From: Bacillus sp. M6-12
GTDB lineage: Bacteria > Bacillota > Bacilli > Bacillales > DSM-1321
Direction: 5' to 3'
DNA: 64,000 nt
Assembly (NCBI RefSeq): GCF_002860285.1
Contig: NZ_PGVF01000014.1
Coordinates: 186,001-250,000 of the forward strand
The notes beneath the pieces were generated by a model, which saw nothing but the letters and a program-made list of their open reading frames with translations, did no database searches and was not told the DNA's origin. The position numbers and the translations under genes were made by a program. Within the stretch, counting starts at the first letter, position 1; each line of letters starts with the position of its first letter. Positions 60,411 to 64,000 of the stretch are shown in pieces.

Positions 60411-61766
60411 ATGGCATTTGAAGGATTAGCCGACCGACTGCAGAATACGATACAGAAGATCCGCGGCAAAGGGAAAGTAACAGAGGACGACGTTAAAGCA
60501 ATGATGCGCGATGTACGCCTTGCCTTATTGGAAGCGGACGTTAACTTCAAGGTTGTAAAAGACTTTGTAAAGCGCGTGAATGAACGTGCAATAGGGCAAG
60601 AGGTCATGAAAAGCTTAACGCCTGGACAACAGGTCATCAAGGTTGTTAAAGAAGAGCTTACTGAGCTGATGGGCGGCGAACAAAGCAAAATTGCCGTTTC
60701 AAACCGCCCTCCAACCGTCATCATGATGGTAGGTCTTCAGGGTGCCGGTAAGACAACAACATCCGGAAAGCTTGCAAACCTGCTGAGGAAGAAATATAAC
60801 CGGAAGCCAATGCTTGTTGCAGCAGATATTTATCGTCCGGCAGCGATCAAGCAGCTTGAAACGCTTGGAAAACAGCTTGGGATGCCTGTATTCTCACTTG
60901 GCGACCAGGTCAGCCCGGTAGAAATTGCGAAGCAGGCAATCGCGAAGGCTAAGGAAGAACATCATGATTATGTGCTGATCGATACGGCTGGCCGTTTGCA
61001 TGTAGATGAAAATCTTATGACAGAGCTGTCCGATATTAAAGAACTCACTAAACCTGATGAAATTTTTCTTGTTGTCGATGCAATGACCGGACAAGATGCT
61101 GTCAATGTGGCACAAAGCTTCAATGAGCAGCTGGGCCTTACCGGTGTTGTTTTAACCAAGCTTGATGGGGATACACGTGGCGGTGCAGCACTTTCAATCC
61201 GTTCGGTTACAAACACTCCGATTAAATTTGTCGGTATGGGAGAAAAGCTGGATGCACTTGAAGCATTCCATCCGGAGCGTATGGCTTCAAGGATTCTTGG
61301 CATGGGTGACGTCCTGACGCTCATTGAAAAGGCTCAGTCCAATGTTGATGAGGAAAAAGCGAAGGAGCTCGAAAAGAAGATCCGTTCAGCCAGCTTTACG
61401 CTGGACGACTTTCTGGACCAGCTCGGCCAGGTCCGCAATATGGGCCCGCTTGACGAGATTCTTAAAATGCTGCCAGGGGCAAACAAGATTAAAGGCATGG
61501 ATAACCTCTCCATTGATGAAAAGCAGATTGGCCATGTTGAAGCGATCATCCGCTCGATGACAACAGCTGAAAAAGAACAGCCTGAAATCATCAACGCCAG
61601 CCGCCGTAAGCGTATCGCGAAAGGCAGCGGTACTTCCATTCAGGAAGTCAATCGTCTTTTAAAGCAATTTGAAGACATGAAGAAAATGATGAAACAAATG
61701 ACGAACATGGGTCCCAGAGGGCCAAAAGGCAAGAAAAAGGGTGGCTTTAAATTCCCTTTTATGTAA
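60411..61766 (+). CDS. ffh: Signal recognition particle protein Ffh (SRP54)
   Basis: Ffh (451 residues) binds signal peptides and SRP RNA and delivers translating ribosomes to FtsY. The NG domain has GLQGAGKTTTSGKLANLL, DIYRPAAIKQL, DTAGRLHVDENL and TKLDGDTRGGAALSI. The M domain (about 300-440) is methionine rich, with the RNA-binding segment SRRKRIAKGSGTSIQEVN. It ends in a basic glycine tail. GGAGGCGG gives the ribosome site. Confidence 0.98.
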   Translation: MAFEGLADRLQNTIQKIRGKGKVTEDDVKAMMRDVRLALLEADVNFKVVKDFVKRVNERAIGQEVMKSLTPGQQVIKVVKEELTELMGGEQSKIAVSNRPPTVIMMVGLQGAGKTTTSGKLANLLRKKYNRKPMLVAADIYRPAAIKQLETLGKQLGMPVFSLGDQVSPVEIAKQAIAKAKEEHHDYVLIDTAGRLHVDENLMTELSDIKELTKPDEIFLVVDAMTGQDAVNVAQSFNEQLGLTGVVLTKLDGDTRGGAALSIRSVTNTPIKFVGMGEKLDALEAFHPERMASRILGMGDVLTLIEKAQSNVDEEKAKELEKKIRSASFTLDDFLDQLGQVRNMGPLDEILKMLPGANKIKGMDNLSIDEKQIGHVEAIIRSMTTAEKEQPEIINASRRKRIAKGSGTSIQEVNRLLKQFEDMKKMMKQMTNMGPRGPKGKKKGGFKFPFM

Positions 61767-61800
61767 ATAGCGGCAAGAAGGTTGAATTCTTTTAACTAGT

Positions 61801-61858
61801 TCTGATATCTAGCTGCTGCGCCAATCATTAGGGCGTAATGGACCTAAACAGGCGCATC
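61801..61858 (+). repeat. Short degenerate family A repeat after ffh
   Basis: GATATCTAGCTGCTGCGCC and later ACAGGCGC match the two ends of family A in a short copy of about 55 bases. Confidence 0.45.
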
Positions 61859-61903
61859 ATATGGCTGGTGTTTCAGCTTTTTTAACCTGTTAAGAAAAAA
61901 ACC

Positions 61904-61933
61904 TTTACAAACATATCAAACATTTGGTATTAT
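61904..61933 (+). promoter_or_regulatory. Promoter of rpsP-khpA
   Basis: TTTACA (61904-61909) is 18 bases from TATTAT (61928-61933), and TG lies one base before the -10 (extended -10). It is 39 bases before rpsP. Confidence 0.65.
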
Positions 61934-61972
61934 ACTATCTTGTGTGAAACTATTCGGAGGTGCTTATTTAAA

Positions 61973-62245
61973 ATGGCAGTAAAAATTCGTTTAAAGCGTA
62001 TGGGAGCTAATAAATCTCCTTTCTATCGTATCGTAGTTGCAGATTCTCGTTCACCGCGTGACGGCCGTTTCATTGAAACAGTTGGAACATACAATCCGGT
62101 TGCTCAGCCAGCACAGGTTGAAATCAACGAAGAATTAGCTCTTAAATGGCTGTCAGACGGCGCAAAGCCATCTGATACAGTACGTAACCTGTTCTCGAAA
62201 CAAGGCATCATGGAAAAATTCCATAATGCTAAAAACAGCAAGTAA
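61973..62245 (+). CDS. rpsP: 30S ribosomal protein S16
   Basis: S16 (90 residues) begins [20 protein letters not shown] and continues [20 protein letters not shown], the S16 signature. The ATG at 61973 is preferred because GGAGGTG at 61956-61962 precedes it; the longer frame starts before the promoter-proximal leader. khpA follows after 11 bases. Confidence 0.97.
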   Translation: MAVKIRLKRMGANKSPFYRIVVADSRSPRDGRFIETVGTYNPVAQPAQVEINEELALKWLSDGAKPSDTVRNLFSKQGIMEKFHNAKNSK

Positions 62246-62256
62246 TCGGATTCCCA

Positions 62257-62487
62257 ATGAAAGAATTAATTGAAGCGATTGTCACGCCCCTCGTTGAATA
62301 TCCTGATGAAGTTCAAGTAACATCAAAGGACGAGGATGACCGCGTCACCTATTATCTCGCAGTGAACAAAGAAGATATGGGAAAGGTTATCGGAAAGCAG
62401 GGCCGTGTTGCCAAGGCGATTCGGACTGTGGTTTATGCAGCTGGAGCATCGCAACATAAGAAAATCTATTTGGAGATTTCCGAATAA
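62257..62487 (+). CDS. khpA: KH-domain RNA-binding protein KhpA (YlqC)
   Basis: KhpA (76 residues) is a single KH domain with the VIGKQGRVAKAIRTVVYAAG GxxG loop. It can pair with KhpB (Jag/EloR) and affects cell elongation and RNA biology in Firmicutes. It is followed by a terminator. Confidence 0.93.
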   Translation: MKELIEAIVTPLVEYPDEVQVTSKDEDDRVTYYLAVNKEDMGKVIGKQGRVAKAIRTVVYAAGASQHKKIYLEISE

Positions 62488-62514
62488 GGGAGGGCATATA
62501 ACCCTCCTTTTTTT
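62486..62514 (+). terminator. Terminator after khpA
   Basis: GGAGGG pairs with CCCTCC around CATATAA, followed by a seven-base T-run. Confidence 0.85.
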
Positions 62515-62632
62515 GTACATTTAATGAATACCCCCTCAGTTGCTCATACTATAATTAATTTTTGAGTACTGGTATGGGGCATTTTACATATTGATAGAGA
62601 AAAGTTTGATAACATATTAGGGGGGCGCTGGA

Positions 62633-63019
62633 ATGAAAATACTCCAAACCGTTGTAGTGCATCAGGTGTTAACGGAAACCAGCAAGAATCAACTCCTTGA
62701 AAAGTATAAAAGCAAACAGGACCAGCTTCAGAAGGAAGGCGACCAGCTTCGTTTCGAGCTGAAAAAGCTGGAAAAAACCAAGAAATTTCAGCCAACGAGC
62801 CTTAAAGCACATTTTGAAAAGGAAATTAACAAACGGCAGGAAAAAGTAAAGCTGCTGGATTTTCAAATAGAACAGCTGTACATATTGCCGGTTGGAAGCG
62901 AGCTGAAGGAACGTGAGGTTCAGGCGCTTGTGGAAGTGGAGATAGGCTCTGATTGGGAGGAGCTTGTCCAAACTAAAACAATCATCGTGAAAGACGGCAT
63001 AGTATCTGAAATTCGATAG
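62633..63019 (+). CDS. ylqD: YlqD family protein
   Basis: This 128-residue protein matches B. subtilis YlqD in position and layout: [15 protein letters not shown] start, a charged coiled coil (about residues 20-80, with [19 protein letters not shown]), and a C-terminal domain with [20 protein letters not shown]. The function is unknown. AGGGGGGCG precedes the ATG. It lies between khpA and rimM. Confidence 0.85.
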   Translation: MKILQTVVVHQVLTETSKNQLLEKYKSKQDQLQKEGDQLRFELKKLEKTKKFQPTSLKAHFEKEINKRQEKVKLLDFQIEQLYILPVGSELKEREVQALVEVEIGSDWEELVQTKTIIVKDGIVSEIR

Positions 63020-63030
63020 AGGTGACAACA

Positions 63031-63549
63031 ATGGAAAAGTGGTTTAACGTTGGGAAAATTGTTAATACTCATGGTATTAAGGGAGAAGTAAGGGTCATTT
63101 CCAGAACTGATTTTGCCGAGGAAAGGTACAAGCTTGGAAATACATTATTTCTTTTTTGGGATGAAAAGGACGAACCGTTGGAGTTAACGATTAAAACTCA
63201 CCGCAAGCACAAGAATTTTGATTTGTTGTCGTTCGAGGGTTTCAACAATGTTAATGAGGTGGAACGCCTTAGGGACGGATTGCTCAAAGTACCTGAATCG
63301 CAGCTTGGGGAGCTGGAAGAAGGAGAATTTTATTTCCATGAAATCATTGGCTGTACAGTTTATACTGACTCAGGTGATGAAATCGGAAGTATCCGTGAGG
63401 TACTGGCCCCCGGTGCTAACGATGTCTGGGTGATCAAGGGAAAAAAGGGCAAGGATATTCTGATTCCATATATTAAGGAGATTGTTTTAGACGTGAATAT
63501 TGCTGAAAAGAAAATTGTCATTTTCCCGATGGAGGGGCTGCTTGAATGA
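63031..63549 (+). CDS. rimM: 16S rRNA processing protein RimM
   Basis: RimM (172 residues) binds S19 and helps mature the 30S head. It has [20 protein letters not shown] at the start, an N-terminal beta-barrel, and a C-terminal PRC-barrel ([37 protein letters not shown]). The ATG at 63031 has GAGGTG six bases upstream. The stop overlaps trmD. Confidence 0.96.
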   Translation: MEKWFNVGKIVNTHGIKGEVRVISRTDFAEERYKLGNTLFLFWDEKDEPLELTIKTHRKHKNFDLLSFEGFNNVNEVERLRDGLLKVPESQLGELEEGEFYFHEIIGCTVYTDSGDEIGSIREVLAPGANDVWVIKGKKGKDILIPYIKEIVLDVNIAEKKIVIFPMEGLLE

Positions 63550-64000
63550 TGAAGATCGACATCCTTTCGATATTCCCGGAAATGTTCGCAGGGGTTTTAG
63601 GAGCTTCAATCCTGAAAAAAGCAGAGGAAAAGGGTGCTGTTTCCTATCGGGTGACCAACTTCCGTGACTACGCCGACAATAAACACCAAACTGTCGATGA
63701 TTATCCGTATGGCGGAGGAGCAGGAATGGTTTTGAAGCCGCAGCCGATTTTTGATGCCGTTTCTTCCCTGTCGGAAGGGAATGTGAAAAAGCCCCGGGTC
63801 GTCCTTCTTTGCCCGCAAGGGGAACGTTATTCCCAGGCAAAAGCTGAAGAACTCGCCAAAGAGGACCATCTAATTTTTATTTGCGGGCATTATGAAGGCT
63901 ATGATGAGCGGATCCGGGAGCATCTTATCACCGATGAAATCTCTATTGGAGACTATGTGCTGACAGGCGGTGAGCTCGGTGCTATGGTTATTGTCGACAG
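63546..64000 (+). CDS. trmD: tRNA (guanine-37-N1)-methyltransferase TrmD (N-terminal part)
   Basis: The first 151 codons of TrmD are in the window; the gene continues past the right edge. TrmD methylates G37 of tRNAs to prevent frameshifting. The SPOUT features are visible: [12 protein letters not shown] at the start, [29 protein letters not shown], and [20 protein letters not shown] with [12 protein letters not shown] forming the SAM knot. The ATG at 63546 overlaps rimM; ATG 63549 is equally possible and would remove one methionine. Confidence 0.95.
   Translation, partial: MMKIDILSIFPEMFAGVLGASILKKAEEKGAVSYRVTNFRDYADNKHQTVDDYPYGGGAGMVLKPQPIFDAVSSLSEGNVKKPRVVLLCPQGERYSQAKAEELAKEDHLIFICGHYEGYDERIREHLITDEISIGDYVLTGGELGAMVIVD

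Overview
The window is a low-GC Gram-positive chromosome segment from an endospore-forming member of Bacillaceae (Bacillus sensu lato). The evidence is the sporulation genes (end of sigE, sigG, ylmC, spoVM), Bacillus-type Shine-Dalgarno sites, TTG and GTG starts, a T-box before ileS, three PyrR attenuators in the pyr operon, and gene order that follows the Bacillus subtilis sigE-to-trmD region almost gene for gene. No rRNA, tRNA, prophage, IS element, CRISPR array or defence locus is visible. It is a conserved housekeeping region, and its unusual content lies in the intergenic repeats.

Layout. 1-1.8 kb: end of sigE, sigG with a sigma-F/G-type promoter, and ylmC. 2.0-6.0 kb: the division cluster pgeF-ylmE-sepF-ylmG-ylmH-divIVA. 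6.0-9.2 kb: ileS behind a T-box leader. 9.5-10.9 kb: lspA-rluD. 10.9-23.0 kb: the complete UMP operon pyrR-pyrP-pyrB-pyrC-pyrAA-pyrAB-pyrK-pyrD-pyrF-pyrE. It has a sigma-A promoter overlapping the rluD stop and PyrR-controlled attenuators before pyrR, pyrP and pyrB. 23.1-24.1 kb: a DUF1697 gene and a repeat-rich gap. 24.2-28.9 kb: divergent rqcH (ribosome rescue) and a calcium P-type ATPase. 28.9-43.1 kb: yloC, remA, gmk, rpoZ, coaBC, priA, def, fmt, rsmB, rlmN, prpC, prkC, rsgA, rpe. 43.5-47.2 kb: thiN, the 26-codon spoVM, reverse-strand rpmB, yloU, fakA. 47.7-53.5 kb: recG, then the FapR-controlled lipid cluster fapR-plsX-fabD-fabG-acpP. 54.0-64.0 kb: rnc-smc-ftsY, ylxM-ffh (SRP), rpsP-khpA-ylqD-rimM and the start of trmD.

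Compared with B. subtilis, ylmA, ylyA, the cysH sulfate operon after pyrE and sdaAB-sdaAA before recG are missing from their usual places. Several of these junctions hold dispersed repeats.

The most interesting non-coding content is two repeat families. Family A is a modular element of about 45-280 bp that folds into a long hairpin. Its copies lie at about 5.3, 9.4, 11.8, 43.3, 47.5, 53.6, 53.8, 59.5, 59.8 and 61.8 kb. Copies show compensatory stem changes and contain small hairpins with a recurring AGGAC loop. Family B (about 224 bp, at 23.7 and 47.3 kb) has inverted TGTTGATT/AATCAACA ends. The 47.3 kb copy of B carries a family A copy inserted inside it, while the 23.7 kb copy preserves the uninterrupted site. 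A separate array of GGCYAAAT units at about 20.5-bp spacing sits near 24.0 kb. None of these can be classified further without database searches.
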